DNA of 41,623 nt, taken from positions 1-41,623 of IMG/VR virus record IMGVR_UViG_3300010885_031547. One strand, 5' to 3'. Positions 20,472 to 29,790 of this stretch are shown here, one piece after another; the first letter of the stretch is position 1, and the number at the start of each line of letters is the position of its first letter. This stretch comes from a virus. The notes under the pieces are model-generated. The model worked only from the letters and a program-made list of their open reading frames with translations. It searched no databases and was not told where the DNA came from. The position numbers and the translations under genes were made by a program.

Positions 20472-21139
20472 CCCCATCAGAAGATACAATCAGCAGTATA
20501 AAAGACCTATCTCTTATGTTCGGAGAGATTCTTGGTGTGTTTGTTGTTGGGCTTGGTATTGGTGCTTGGGGAATAGTTAAGAAGCAAAAATTGAACTGGT
20601 CTTCTCGGTGGAAAGATGTGTATGAAAAGAAGTTTGTAGAAACACACACACAGATACATGAGTTGCTAACAGAACTGCGGCTTACATCTCGTTCATGTAG
20701 GTGTTTAATTTTTCAATTCCATAACGGTGGCGCATTCGCGGATGGAAGTTCCATAAAGAGATTTTCGGTCACCCACGAATCATGTGCTGCGGGAGTTGGA
20801 ACAGTTATACTTGATTCGCAGGATGTTCTTTTGACACGGTATGCAGAATTAGTAAGAGTGCTGGATGATAAGCCGTCAAAAATTCTTTCTATTCGGGATG
20901 TGCCTTCCTCTGCGTTCCGTTCGGGTCTTGAGATAAATAGTGTCGATTACTTTACTGTAATTCCGCTGAAGTGTTCTGATGGTATTTCTCCTCTTGGTTT
21001 TGTGTGTTGTCATTGGTGTACAACCGACAGTTTGGACGAGATTGAGCAAGAGGGTATCACCCAAAATACTTTAGAGCAAGTAATCACAGAAGCAGTAGAA
21101 AATATCAACGCACACCTAAACTACAAAAAGAAGAAGTAA
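20468..21139 (+). CDS. Membrane-anchored GAF-like protein, 223 aa
   Basis: Residues about 17-38 are one hydrophobic helix (F-G-E-I-L-G-V-F-V-V-G-L-G-I-G-A-W-G-I-V). Residues 40-75 are a charged helix. From residue 76 comes a GAF-like domain with R-C-L-I-F-Q-F-H-N-G-G-A-F, F-S-V-T-H-E, Y-F-T-V-I-P-L and L-G-F-V-C-C-H-W. The end is Lys-rich. GAF domains bind small ligands or act as dimerisation units; the F-H-N-G variant has no established role known to me. The gene is locked between a virion gene (4-bp overlap) and gp25 (TAATG overlap), so it is made with the baseplate. It could anchor baseplate assembly at the membrane or sense host state. Confidence 0.65.
   Translation: MTPSEDTISSIKDLSLMFGEILGVFVVGLGIGAWGIVKKQKLNWSSRWKDVYEKKFVETHTQIHELLTELRLTSRSCRCLIFQFHNGGAFADGSSIKRFSVTHESCAAGVGTVILDSQDVLLTRYAELVRVLDDKPSKILSIRDVPSSAFRSGLEINSVDYFTVIPLKCSDGISPLGFVCCHWCTTDSLDEIEQEGITQNTLEQVITEAVENINAHLNYKKKK
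20932..20939 (+). promoter_or_regulatory. Possible internal late promoter GATAAATA
   Basis: An exact NATAAATA octamer inside the GAF-like gene, 199 nt upstream of gp25. Its spacing to the next start is unlike the 24-26 nt of the other late promoters, so it is weak evidence for a secondary start serving gp25 and gp6. Confidence 0.3.
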
Positions 21140-21546
21140 TGGCATTACGAGCAACGGGAACATCAGCATCTGTATACACGGACATTGATCCTATGTTTTC
21201 GAGGAATCCGAAGACAGGTGATTTGCTGCTCGTTCGGGATGATCAGGCAATACGAACATCTCTCAAAAACTTGCTCATGACTTCTTTTGGTGAGAGGCTG
21301 TTTCAGCCAACCATTGGGGGTTCTCTAAGGTCTTTGCTTTTTGAACCCATAGATGCAATCACAACTATGGAAATTAAAGACAGGATACTGAAAACGATTC
21401 TTGATCATGAACCAAGGGTTTCTAATGTAACTGTGGATGTTAGTGCATCCGAAGACCAAAACGGCTACGGTGTTGACATAGAGTATTCAATTGTTGCTGC
21501 TGGAAAAACCGATAGAGTATCGGTTGTACTAGAAAGGGTACGCTGA
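21139..21546 (+). CDS. 25: Baseplate wedge protein gp25
   Basis: Typical gp25/gpW-type wedge protein of 135 aa (T4, 132). It shows Y-T-D-I-D-P-M-F, a D-L-L-L-V-R-D-D-Q-A-I-R-T-S-L-K-N-L-L-M-T helix, G-E-R-L-F-Q-P-T-I-G-G-S-L-R-S-L-L-F-E-P and H-E-P-R-V-S-N-V-T-V. In T4, gp25 joins the wedge core to the sheath. Start and stop overlap neighbours (TAATG, TGATG). Confidence 0.93.
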   Translation: MALRATGTSASVYTDIDPMFSRNPKTGDLLLVRDDQAIRTSLKNLLMTSFGERLFQPTIGGSLRSLLFEPIDAITTMEIKDRILKTILDHEPRVSNVTVDVSASEDQNGYGVDIEYSIVAAGKTDRVSVVLERVR

Positions 21547-23366
21547 TGTCAACGAACAATAACAATTTCAACATTGTTGGACTAGACTTTGATGAAGCCA
21601 AGGCTTCACTCAAGGCGTTTTTGCAGTCTCAGGACACACTCAAAGATTATAACTTTGACGGATCTGTACTCAGCACCATTCTTGATGTTCTAGCGTACAA
21701 TACTCACTATCAGGCGTTTTACGCCAACATGGTTGCAAACGAGATGTTCTTGGATAGTGCTGTTTTGCGTCCATCCGTAGTATCACACGCAAAAACTCTT
21801 GGATATGTTCCTTCTTCTCGCAGAGCATCCAAGGCTGTACTTACAGTGAACGCAGCAGGAGCAACAGATTCAACCTATCTTGCTCGCGGAAGCGAGTTTG
21901 TTGGAACAAATGCTGCGGGAACACAATATCGTTTTGTTCTGTTAGATACCGTGTACGCTAACGGAGCCACTGACAAGTTTGAAAACATTGAAATCTATGA
22001 AGGCACTCTACGCAGAATGAGTTATGTGTATGATCCGACGAAGAAAAGTGGATCGGTTCTTCTCATACCAAACAACAAGATAGACACCACGACTATTCGT
22101 GTGCGAGTCAAGAGTTCTGCTACCGACAACAGCGGACTAGGAGATTCGTGGACTCACGCTGACTCTTACATTGATCTTACTCCAACATCAAAAGTGTACT
22201 TCCTGCAAGAAAAAGAAACAGGTATGTACGAACTGTATTTCGGAGATAACTTCCTTGGAATGCAGCCTCAGTCTGGCAGCATCGTAATCGTGGAGTATTT
22301 GGAGACTAATGCAGACGAAGCAAACTCAATTAATCGCTTCACTAGCGCGGTTAGCGGTTTAGGAACAATCACTGTGGTGTCTGCTTCTTCTGGTGGGGTT
22401 GCAGAAGAAAGTGTTTCTAGAATAAAGTTTCTTGCTCCCAAATACTATACAGCACAGAGCCGCGCAGTAACGGAGAATGATTACAAAACGATGGTCATGC
22501 GAGAGTATCCGAGTGCGAGTTCCGTGTATGTTTACGGTGGAGAAGATGTAGATCCCCCTCAGTACGGAAAAGTCTTCATCGCGCTTAAGCCCAATACTGG
22601 TTCTGCTCTAACTGCACAGGAAAAGACTTCTCTGATCAAGCGTTTGAGAGACAACCGCTCTGTTGTCACTGTTACCCCTGAAATAGTAGATCCAGACTAT
22701 ATTGATTTGGTGATAGACTCAATCATTACATTCGATCCATCACTTACAAGCATTGGAGCAGGAACACTGAAGAGCATTATCGTGGCGTATCTATACACCT
22801 ACTCCACATCAACGCTCGAATCTTTTGGATCTAACTTCTATCTGTCCAAGATTATTCAGGCAATTAACGGACTCAATGCAGGAGTTGTCAGCAATCAGAC
22901 TAGTGTAAAAATGCGAAAGACCATTAATCTGTCTCGGTTGCTTGTCACGAAAGGATTCAGCATTGACTTCAAGAATCCAATTAATCGGGTGAGTCATATG
23001 GAATCAGGTATGCCTACTCTTGCTAGCAGCATATTTTCTCACCGAGATCTGTTTGGTGTTCTGTACAACAATGTAAGTGCAGTGGACAACAGCGATGGGA
23101 GAATCGACCTTGTTCGAATTGACGAAGAAGGCATGAGTAAACTTGTGTATCAAAATATTGGAAGCGTTGATTATGACAAAGGAATAGTTCGTTTCAACAC
23201 GAATTTCTCCCCCACAGGAAGCGAAATATTTTTGACTATCACCGTTGAACCACAGAACGATGATCTTTTTGTTTTTGAGAACAAGATGTTCCGAATTAGC
23301 AGAGCATATTCGGATTCCATTGCCGTCAATTTGATCACACAGAGTAATCGTAAGAAGGCACTGTAA
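21546..23366 (+). CDS. 6: Baseplate wedge protein gp6 (baseplate J type)
   Basis: N terminus of the gp6 type: F-L-Q-S-Q-D-T-L-K-D-Y-N-F-D-G-S-V-L-S-T-I, L-A-Y-N-T-H-Y-Q-A-F-Y-A-N-M-V-A-N-E, D-S-A-V-L-R, with S-H-A-K-T-L-G-Y next. The middle has the baseplate-J motif A-P-K-Y-Y-T-A-Q-S-R-A-V-T-E-N-D-Y (about residues 296-312) and a V-Y-V-Y-G-G-E-D strand. T4 gp6 is 660 aa, here 606. gp6 dimers form the baseplate ring with gp25 and gp53. It is coupled to gp25 by overlap. Confidence 0.93.
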   Translation: MSTNNNNFNIVGLDFDEAKASLKAFLQSQDTLKDYNFDGSVLSTILDVLAYNTHYQAFYANMVANEMFLDSAVLRPSVVSHAKTLGYVPSSRRASKAVLTVNAAGATDSTYLARGSEFVGTNAAGTQYRFVLLDTVYANGATDKFENIEIYEGTLRRMSYVYDPTKKSGSVLLIPNNKIDTTTIRVRVKSSATDNSGLGDSWTHADSYIDLTPTSKVYFLQEKETGMYELYFGDNFLGMQPQSGSIVIVEYLETNADEANSINRFTSAVSGLGTITVVSASSGGVAEESVSRIKFLAPKYYTAQSRAVTENDYKTMVMREYPSASSVYVYGGEDVDPPQYGKVFIALKPNTGSALTAQEKTSLIKRLRDNRSVVTVTPEIVDPDYIDLVIDSIITFDPSLTSIGAGTLKSIIVAYLYTYSTSTLESFGSNFYLSKIIQAINGLNAGVVSNQTSVKMRKTINLSRLLVTKGFSIDFKNPINRVSHMESGMPTLASSIFSHRDLFGVLYNNVSAVDNSDGRIDLVRIDEEGMSKLVYQNIGSVDYDKGIVRFNTNFSPTGSEIFLTITVEPQNDDLFVFENKMFRISRAYSDSIAVNLITQSNRKKAL

Positions 23367-23368
23367 TC

Positions 23369-26300
23369 ATGAGCGTAAGCAACATCATACTTAATACAAA
23401 CGAAGAGACACTTGAAAATATACTGTCTCCATTTATAGAGCAGCAGTTTCCGCAGTTCATTCGTACTGATCACAGGAAACTGGTGTTGTTTGTGAAAGCC
23501 TATTATGAGTGGTTGGAAAAGCAGGGCAATCCTGGATTCGTAGTTTCTCATCTTGACGAAGTTGCTGATCTAGACGGCAACCTAGAACAATTTTTTGACC
23601 ATTTCAAGCGCACATACTTGGAAGGATTTCCCGAAGTTTTTGCTGTATCCACTACAGGTAACAAACCCAACAAGAAAACCTTGTTGAAGAAAATTCGTGA
23701 TTTCTATGGCAACAAGGGAACAGAAAGTGCGTATCGGTTCCTGTTCAAACTCCTGTACGATAGCGATTTGGAAATCTACTATCCGAATAGAGATGTTCTG
23801 AAGACCTCTGATGGTGTTTGGGTGGAGCCGTGTTCTATCAAGACAACATCTGGTTCAGGCTCTGCTCTGTTTTCTGTAGAGGGTGGAAACATTTTGCAGT
23901 ACACAGAGGGTACTCTTACTGCTAGTGCTTTCATTGATTCTGTTGTTCAATACGAATTCGGTGGATACTCTGTTACTGAATTTTTCATCAAAGAGATCAA
24001 CGGCACATTTTTATCCAATCAGCAAGTAGTGCTACAAAAAGGAACTATCGAATACAAAGAAAACCCCTACTCCGTTCTCAGTGAATTCTTTATTGAATTG
24101 CCAGGAGAAAACTACTCCATTGGTGATCGTGTTGTTGTGGTGGACGAGCGCGGAATAGGATTTTTGGCTAAAGTGGATCAGATCGGACTGTCTGGAAACA
24201 TCAAGAGATTGGGAATCATTAATTCGGGCATCAACTACCCTACGGATATCATCGTTGACATCTTCAACGAACGCGGTGAACGAACTGCAAAAGTAAAGGC
24301 AGTATCAACCGCAGTAACAAAGTATCCTGGTTACTTTTTGGGAAACAGCGGCAAGATATCGTCAAACAAGCGTGTACAGGACGGAAATTACTATCAGCCG
24401 TTTTCGTATGAATTGCGTGGAGCAGTTTCTCTTAATACCTATTACGAAACATTGAAATCTATTGTTCACCCAGCAGGCATGAAGATGTTTGGGTCTGTTT
24501 TGGTGAATGCTCTTTTAAAGTCTTCCACTTTTACCTCTGCACAGGTTACAGTATCAGAAACACCTCTGATCGGAAGGTATGCTCCCTATACTCTGCGGAC
24601 TTTCAACGACCTGCGTGATAGTTATTTTTTGCCTAATCAGGTTACTGGTTCCACCCTACAGGTTTGGTTGAGTGCCTACAACATTGATGGGTTTACTAGC
24701 ACAGGCGTTACGAATGGCGTGTTTGAACTTTTTGGCAATAAAAAAGATGCTTACGGAATACGGTATTGGAGAAGCATCAATAATGGAATCACATTTGAGC
24801 CAGCAAATGCAACAGGTGTTTTCACTCAAGCAGAATCAGCACCAAGTTCTACTATTTGGCTTACTCCAAGACTGAAGGAGAATGCTGTTTCTACCCATAG
24901 CACAGTAGACATAAGACCATCCGATTCCACATCTGAAATTCCTACTGGCAGCGGAAATGCTCGTTCTCTTGGTTTTATTGCTTCTTCTGAGAGACTTTCC
25001 ACACTAGGGCTAACAATGTCTCGTTCGTACTTCGTGGTTTTTAAGCCTAGAAGTGTTGGAGTAATTGGAGATCTGGGACTAGCCAATTCAGAAAGTCAGC
25101 AATGGCTGTTGGGTGATGCTGGAGCATATCATGGAATTTTGCTTGGGCGAACTGGTAACGGCACAGATACCACTCCCACTCTGAAAGCCATAGCGTTTCA
25201 GTGGAACAGTGGTTCGAACAGACCATCAGTAACTGTTCCTCTAGGAAAAACGGGTGAGTGGAAACTATTGGTGAACACATATGATCGAAATCCCGTAAGC
25301 GGAAACGGTCCGATGTCTCTCTTCTTTAATGGAGTGTGTGCTGGAACTGTAGCAAACGCAATGCCCATTGCCGCGCCTGTACAGGTTGCGGGTGCTACAT
25401 TTGGTGTGGGTTGTGTAACAAATTCTATCACCAGACAATTCGATGGAGAAATAGCAGAAGTTCTACTGTATCAGGGTGATGTTGGTCAACTGAACCGACA
25501 AAAGATAGAGGGGTATCTTGCTCACAAGTACGGAATGGCTTCTGTTCTTCCGTCTACTCACCCGTACAAGGCTGCACCGCCAGGTGGATCGTTTGCTTCT
25601 GGTAAATGGTATGGAACGACTGGAGATTACTATCCAAACGGATACAATCCATACATTGGTTCGACTTCCGATGTCGGTGTCGATGGACTTACAGCACCGC
25701 CTGGTTCTGTATTCATCCGCAAATATGCAGGATACACATATACGGTTGCTCCTGAACTTGGAGTCACAAGCCACTCTCCTCTAGGTTCTCCGCTTGGTGG
25801 AATCACTTCTTGGCGCAGAAAGAAAGAAGTAAACAACGACATTTCGCAGTTGAGTGGACTTGTCCTGTGGCTAAAGCCAGAGAATATTGGTGTGTGTGGT
25901 TCTTTTGTGAACGGCGCAAGCATGGATGTGTGGAGAGATGCGTCATCGTCTTACAACGACGCGCTGCCCCCAACATGGAGCAGATGGAATGGTGTTGCTC
26001 ACATAACAAAAACTTCAGATTCATCAAGCGACTGGGCGATGCAATCATATGCGAACAACGCTCCCATCACTAAACTGTCGTTCTTGCTCAATGGATTGTG
26101 TGGAGGATACACTAAAGGCAGACACTTGATGGCTGGCTTGAATCAGAGTGGTGATATTGCCAATGCAGGTTATAGTGGAATTGATTATGCGTGGTATTCT
26201 GTTGGACCATATGCCAATGCACCCAACACGGCACGACAGATGAGAATTTATGAGTCTGGCTCGAACATCGGAATATTTTTGACGAGTTCTGTAACTAATT

Positions 26301-29227
26301 TTTCTGCATACGATGAAACGGTTTTTGAAATTGAGTATGAAGAGCCTTATGTCGTATACAGAGCCGATGGTGTTGAAAAGCGCAGAGTCTTTTCTGGTTA
26401 CGGCAAGCAGTTTTACTTTGATTCTTCTTTCTTTGCAACATCATCGTGGGGAATTGAAAAGGGACACTCCATAACCATCAAAGAGATGAGTTATCGCGGT
26501 ATACCTGTTGTGCCTGCATTCTCAAACACCACAGGAATAGAGACAAGAAACTACGCTGGCACTACACTCGACCATCTTCGTCCAGTGATTGCGTTCTCGT
26601 CTGCCGCTGGTCCTACGGGAATCAGTTTCAATGGTGGAGTAATTTATTCTCCAAACACTGCGTGGGGTGGTCAGACTCTGCTCGCTGACTTTATTAGTTT
26701 CGGAAAAACATTCGGCACAGGAACCACCGCAAGCAAAGTGCTTACGGGTCAGCATTTCTATCTCCGAACACCACTCACCCTACCCGAAGACGCTGATGTG
26801 TTCATGGTGTTCCGCAACACAGGAGAAACATGGGACAAGGGAGTTGGATTTGTGTGTTCGGAGGGCGATCTACAGAATCCAATAAACGACTCTGTGATTT
26901 TCCACCGTTCGTACAACTCTATTGACTCCGATCTCACAAAACAAGCACTTGGAACGGTTTCAGCATATTACAAAGTTACTCCTGGTGGAAATATACTGTA
27001 TCCAAGTAATACTCCAACAGGTCTTGTTGGATTCCGTCCTGCTGGTGGTAGAACAGATTTGCAGTTGAATACACTTGCATACGATCCCCATGTGTCTGGT
27101 GTTTCACTTGGAACGGTGGTCGGAGAGTGGAGAAGAGATGAGAACAGCAAGATTGAGTCTTTCTTGAATGGAGATTTGTCTACCAACGAGTCGCGTGTCA
27201 CAGGACGAAAAATTGCGTCCACAAACTTCATTGGGGGCGATGAATATGTGATCCGAAATGGACTCCTCACCGAATTAGACGGCGTGACATCCAATACAAC
27301 AAATCTGATAAACAACTACGAGAAGAATCTACTGTCTTCATACAATTCTGCTTGGCAACCGACTCCTGTGAACTGGTTGAAAGACACTCTTACTTGGTCT
27401 GGAGATGGAAGCGGAACATTCACAGTTACTAATGTCACTGATCGGTATGATCTTTACGGTTTGATTCCTGCTACTCGTTACGGAATGAATCAAACTTATG
27501 AGATTACCCCCAAATCAGCGAACAATGCTTATTTGCAGTTGAACGACGACTGGACTGCTGCTTTCAATGCAAATGTGTGGACATTCAATGTTTGGGTGAA
27601 GCGAATTGACGAACAGGCTCTGCCGTCTTCAATGGGTGTCTATGTGTACTCACATGGACAACAAAACATAAGTACTGCTGTAACTCCTGTTCTAGAACAA
27701 AACGGATGGTACAGACTGTCTCTGACAAGAACTGGTGGAGCGTATTCAGCGACAAATACGAATTGGGCTACTTCTGTGTCTCTTGTTGGAGTCACTAATC
27801 TACCAGCAGGAATAACTCTTCTTTTTAGCAACCCACAGTTGCTAAGTACAGGAACTGTTGCGGATCAGTACTATTCTTCTAGTCTTAATGGCAGCAGCAC
27901 TCCTGCAATGTTCTCTAGTTTGCACAGTCACCTTAATCTACCTGCTGGCTGGTCTGCTTCTGGTCCAATCGGTAACCACGAGATTGTTTACGGTCAGGAA
28001 CCGAACGGCGGTGCTGGTCTTCTATGGCGATTCAAGAATCGTGTTGGTGCTACCGCAGAGCGCGGAGTGACTACGGGATTCCACAGTTCTCTTGTGTCGA
28101 TTGATCGAACAAAGACCTACAGAATTTCCACTTGGGTAAGAAGGGTAAATACGAGCGCAGACAGCGGAACATTCTTGTTTGGTGTAACCTTTGCTGGTAT
28201 TAGTCCTCTGACAACCAAGAGTGGTTCTGGATTCTCTTTTGGAAGCGGGAAGGAGCCTTATTCCCTTGCATCAACATCTCATTCCACGGTTGGTGGGGGA
28301 AACTGGAATTTGTATGTTGCACACATTCACCCACATGGAACTGCTGTGGGAGAAAACCACTACGATACTGGACGATACGCATTTAATGTTTCTTCTTCAA
28401 CTGGTATAAGTGCGTCACCATCTCCAGAAGTGTGTGAGGACTTGGTTTGGGGCAGTGATACTGCTTCGGTTGGTGTGTCTTGTTTGGTCAGCGGAGCAGG
28501 AAACAAGAACTTGGAGTTGTACTGCACACAGCCAAGAATTGAAGAGGTAGACGGAAATGAGGTCTTAATCAATGAAATTATTTCTGGATCGGCTACTCGG
28601 TGGGAAGGCACGGGAATTGTCGGTGATGATCCGTATCTGTACAACGGAACACAGCCTTCCACACAGTTTGATGGAGTTTTGCAATTCGATGGCAAGAACA
28701 CAAAGGTACAGACTACCGATTCGCAACAACTCACTGCAAACAGTTCATTCGAGTGTTGGGTTCGTTGTGATGAAATAGTGAATTACTACAATATGTTTGC
28801 GGGTTATTATGTTCCGTACATCGCACTTTCATCCCCAGCCCCTGGTAAGATCAGACCGAATGTGTGGAATAATTTTGGTCCTGGAGGCAAGAATATCAGT
28901 ACTCCGTTGTTGTATGACATAAATCGGTGGCTTCACTTCGTGTATATCCAAGACTACGATGGATCAGCCAACACAAAGGCAAAAATATACATCAATGGAT
29001 CAAAGACTATTGAAACTATATTTGCAGGCGCACCAAGATCAGTCAAAGACAATCCACTGACAATTGGTGATGGAAGTTCAGCACGGGACTTCTTTTCCAC
29101 GGGATTCCGTACATCGTGGTATCCCTTCAAAGGAAAGGTGTCCAGTGTTCGCGTATACAATCGTGTACTGACAGACGAGGAAGTGTTACAGAATTTTAAC
29201 TCACTGAGAAACCGTTTCGGTGTGTAA
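23369..29227 (+). CDS. 7: Baseplate wedge gp7 fused to adhesin-like domains, 1952 aa
   Basis: Residues 1-400 are gp7-like: F-P-Q-F-I-R-T-D-H-R-K-L-V-L-F, A-Y-Y-E-W-L-E-K-Q-G-N-P, F-Y-G-N-K-G-T-E-S-A-Y-R-F-L-F-K-L-L-Y-D, Y-Y-P-N-R-D. The rest is surface-type modules. A concanavalin/LamG-like unit (about 420-730) ends in G-E-I-A-E-V-L-L-Y and K-I-E-G-Y-L-A-H-K-Y-G. A second (830-1050) begins L-S-G-L-V-L-W-L-K-P. CBM-like beta sandwiches lie at about 1335-1500 and 1520-1720. A final LamG-like unit (1765-1952) has W-L-H-F-V-Y-I and V-R-V-Y-N-R-V-L-T-D-E-E-V-L-Q-N-F-N. T4 gp7 is 1032 aa. In T4 it runs from the hub to the periphery, where such modules could bind cell-surface glycans. Confidence 0.82.
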   Translation: MSVSNIILNTNEETLENILSPFIEQQFPQFIRTDHRKLVLFVKAYYEWLEKQGNPGFVVSHLDEVADLDGNLEQFFDHFKRTYLEGFPEVFAVSTTGNKPNKKTLLKKIRDFYGNKGTESAYRFLFKLLYDSDLEIYYPNRDVLKTSDGVWVEPCSIKTTSGSGSALFSVEGGNILQYTEGTLTASAFIDSVVQYEFGGYSVTEFFIKEINGTFLSNQQVVLQKGTIEYKENPYSVLSEFFIELPGENYSIGDRVVVVDERGIGFLAKVDQIGLSGNIKRLGIINSGINYPTDIIVDIFNERGERTAKVKAVSTAVTKYPGYFLGNSGKISSNKRVQDGNYYQPFSYELRGAVSLNTYYETLKSIVHPAGMKMFGSVLVNALLKSSTFTSAQVTVSETPLIGRYAPYTLRTFNDLRDSYFLPNQVTGSTLQVWLSAYNIDGFTSTGVTNGVFELFGNKKDAYGIRYWRSINNGITFEPANATGVFTQAESAPSSTIWLTPRLKENAVSTHSTVDIRPSDSTSEIPTGSGNARSLGFIASSERLSTLGLTMSRSYFVVFKPRSVGVIGDLGLANSESQQWLLGDAGAYHGILLGRTGNGTDTTPTLKAIAFQWNSGSNRPSVTVPLGKTGEWKLLVNTYDRNPVSGNGPMSLFFNGVCAGTVANAMPIAAPVQVAGATFGVGCVTNSITRQFDGEIAEVLLYQGDVGQLNRQKIEGYLAHKYGMASVLPSTHPYKAAPPGGSFASGKWYGTTGDYYPNGYNPYIGSTSDVGVDGLTAPPGSVFIRKYAGYTYTVAPELGVTSHSPLGSPLGGITSWRRKKEVNNDISQLSGLVLWLKPENIGVCGSFVNGASMDVWRDASSSYNDALPPTWSRWNGVAHITKTSDSSSDWAMQSYANNAPITKLSFLLNGLCGGYTKGRHLMAGLNQSGDIANAGYSGIDYAWYSVGPYANAPNTARQMRIYESGSNIGIFLTSSVTNFSAYDETVFEIEYEEPYVVYRADGVEKRRVFSGYGKQFYFDSSFFATSSWGIEKGHSITIKEMSYRGIPVVPAFSNTTGIETRNYAGTTLDHLRPVIAFSSAAGPTGISFNGGVIYSPNTAWGGQTLLADFISFGKTFGTGTTASKVLTGQHFYLRTPLTLPEDADVFMVFRNTGETWDKGVGFVCSEGDLQNPINDSVIFHRSYNSIDSDLTKQALGTVSAYYKVTPGGNILYPSNTPTGLVGFRPAGGRTDLQLNTLAYDPHVSGVSLGTVVGEWRRDENSKIESFLNGDLSTNESRVTGRKIASTNFIGGDEYVIRNGLLTELDGVTSNTTNLINNYEKNLLSSYNSAWQPTPVNWLKDTLTWSGDGSGTFTVTNVTDRYDLYGLIPATRYGMNQTYEITPKSANNAYLQLNDDWTAAFNANVWTFNVWVKRIDEQALPSSMGVYVYSHGQQNISTAVTPVLEQNGWYRLSLTRTGGAYSATNTNWATSVSLVGVTNLPAGITLLFSNPQLLSTGTVADQYYSSSLNGSSTPAMFSSLHSHLNLPAGWSASGPIGNHEIVYGQEPNGGAGLLWRFKNRVGATAERGVTTGFHSSLVSIDRTKTYRISTWVRRVNTSADSGTFLFGVTFAGISPLTTKSGSGFSFGSGKEPYSLASTSHSTVGGGNWNLYVAHIHPHGTAVGENHYDTGRYAFNVSSSTGISASPSPEVCEDLVWGSDTASVGVSCLVSGAGNKNLELYCTQPRIEEVDGNEVLINEIISGSATRWEGTGIVGDDPYLYNGTQPSTQFDGVLQFDGKNTKVQTTDSQQLTANSSFECWVRCDEIVNYYNMFAGYYVPYIALSSPAPGKIRPNVWNNFGPGGKNISTPLLYDINRWLHFVYIQDYDGSANTKAKIYINGSKTIETIFAGAPRSVKDNPLTIGDGSSARDFFSTGFRTSWYPFKGKVSSVRVYNRVLTDEEVLQNFNSLRNRFGV

Positions 29228-29241
29228 AGAAAGGCGAATTC

Positions 29242-29781
29242 ATGCCAAGCGAGATAGTAGATCCCGATGACGAGTCGCAGTTCCCCGCTGCGCGAGATCA
29301 GTACAATTCTTCACCAATCACTATTAGTCGTTTTGGAGCGTATGTTCGTTCCACTGCCGAAACAACAGCAACCACTCCCAATTCTACTTGGGTAAACGAT
29401 CTCACAAACAACACCACCAATCCATCCTTTTCGTTTTCTGGTGTGTTGAGCGAGGTGATAGTGTTTAATCGAAAATTGAGCGAAACCGAGAGACAGCAGG
29501 TTTACGCATATCTGTCCCAAAAATACAATCTGAATGACTCTCTTCCCAAATCGTTTGATCAGTCTAGAAACTCTGCGTATCAGGCTGGTCTTACATTTTG
29601 GGATGTTGAAAATCACCCAAACAAGAAAAACTTGGACGAGTTGCCGTTTGTGTCTCAGTTTTCTGGACTGACACTAGAATCATTCTTCTCTGTTCCAGAC
29701 TTCATATACAAGTCTCTAGGCACTCGTCTAGCGGATGGAACCACTCTTGCAGGCGATACATATACAAACATAGGACTGTAA
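29242..29781 (+). CDS. Short concanavalin-like fragment protein, 179 aa
   Basis: The middle (G-V-L-S-E-V-I-V-F-N-R-K-L-S-E-T-E-R-Q-Q, then V-Y-A-Y-L-S-Q-K-Y-N-L) repeats the C-terminal strand-helix of the first LamG-like unit in the preceding gene (G-E-I-A-E-V-L-L-Y and Y-L-A-H-K-Y-G). Only the last strands of such a domain are present. The remaining 65 residues are unique, ending F-S-V-P-D-F-I-Y-K-S-L-G-T-R. The gene begins 14 nt after the gp7 stop, has AAAGG, and stops 9 nt before gp8. It could be a remnant of a larger adhesin, or the detached C-terminal end of gp7 after domain insertion. Confidence 0.65.
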   Translation: MPSEIVDPDDESQFPAARDQYNSSPITISRFGAYVRSTAETTATTPNSTWVNDLTNNTTNPSFSFSGVLSEVIVFNRKLSETERQQVYAYLSQKYNLNDSLPKSFDQSRNSAYQAGLTFWDVENHPNKKNLDELPFVSQFSGLTLESFFSVPDFIYKSLGTRLADGTTLAGDTYTNIGL

Positions 29782-29790
29782 GGAGAAGAC

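Noticed and set aside
29200-29250. -1 frameshift linking gp7 to the 179-aa ORF
   Set aside because: The -1 frame is open from 29200 into the ATG at 29242, but there is no slippery heptamer and no clear hairpin, and the small gene has its own AAAGG site.
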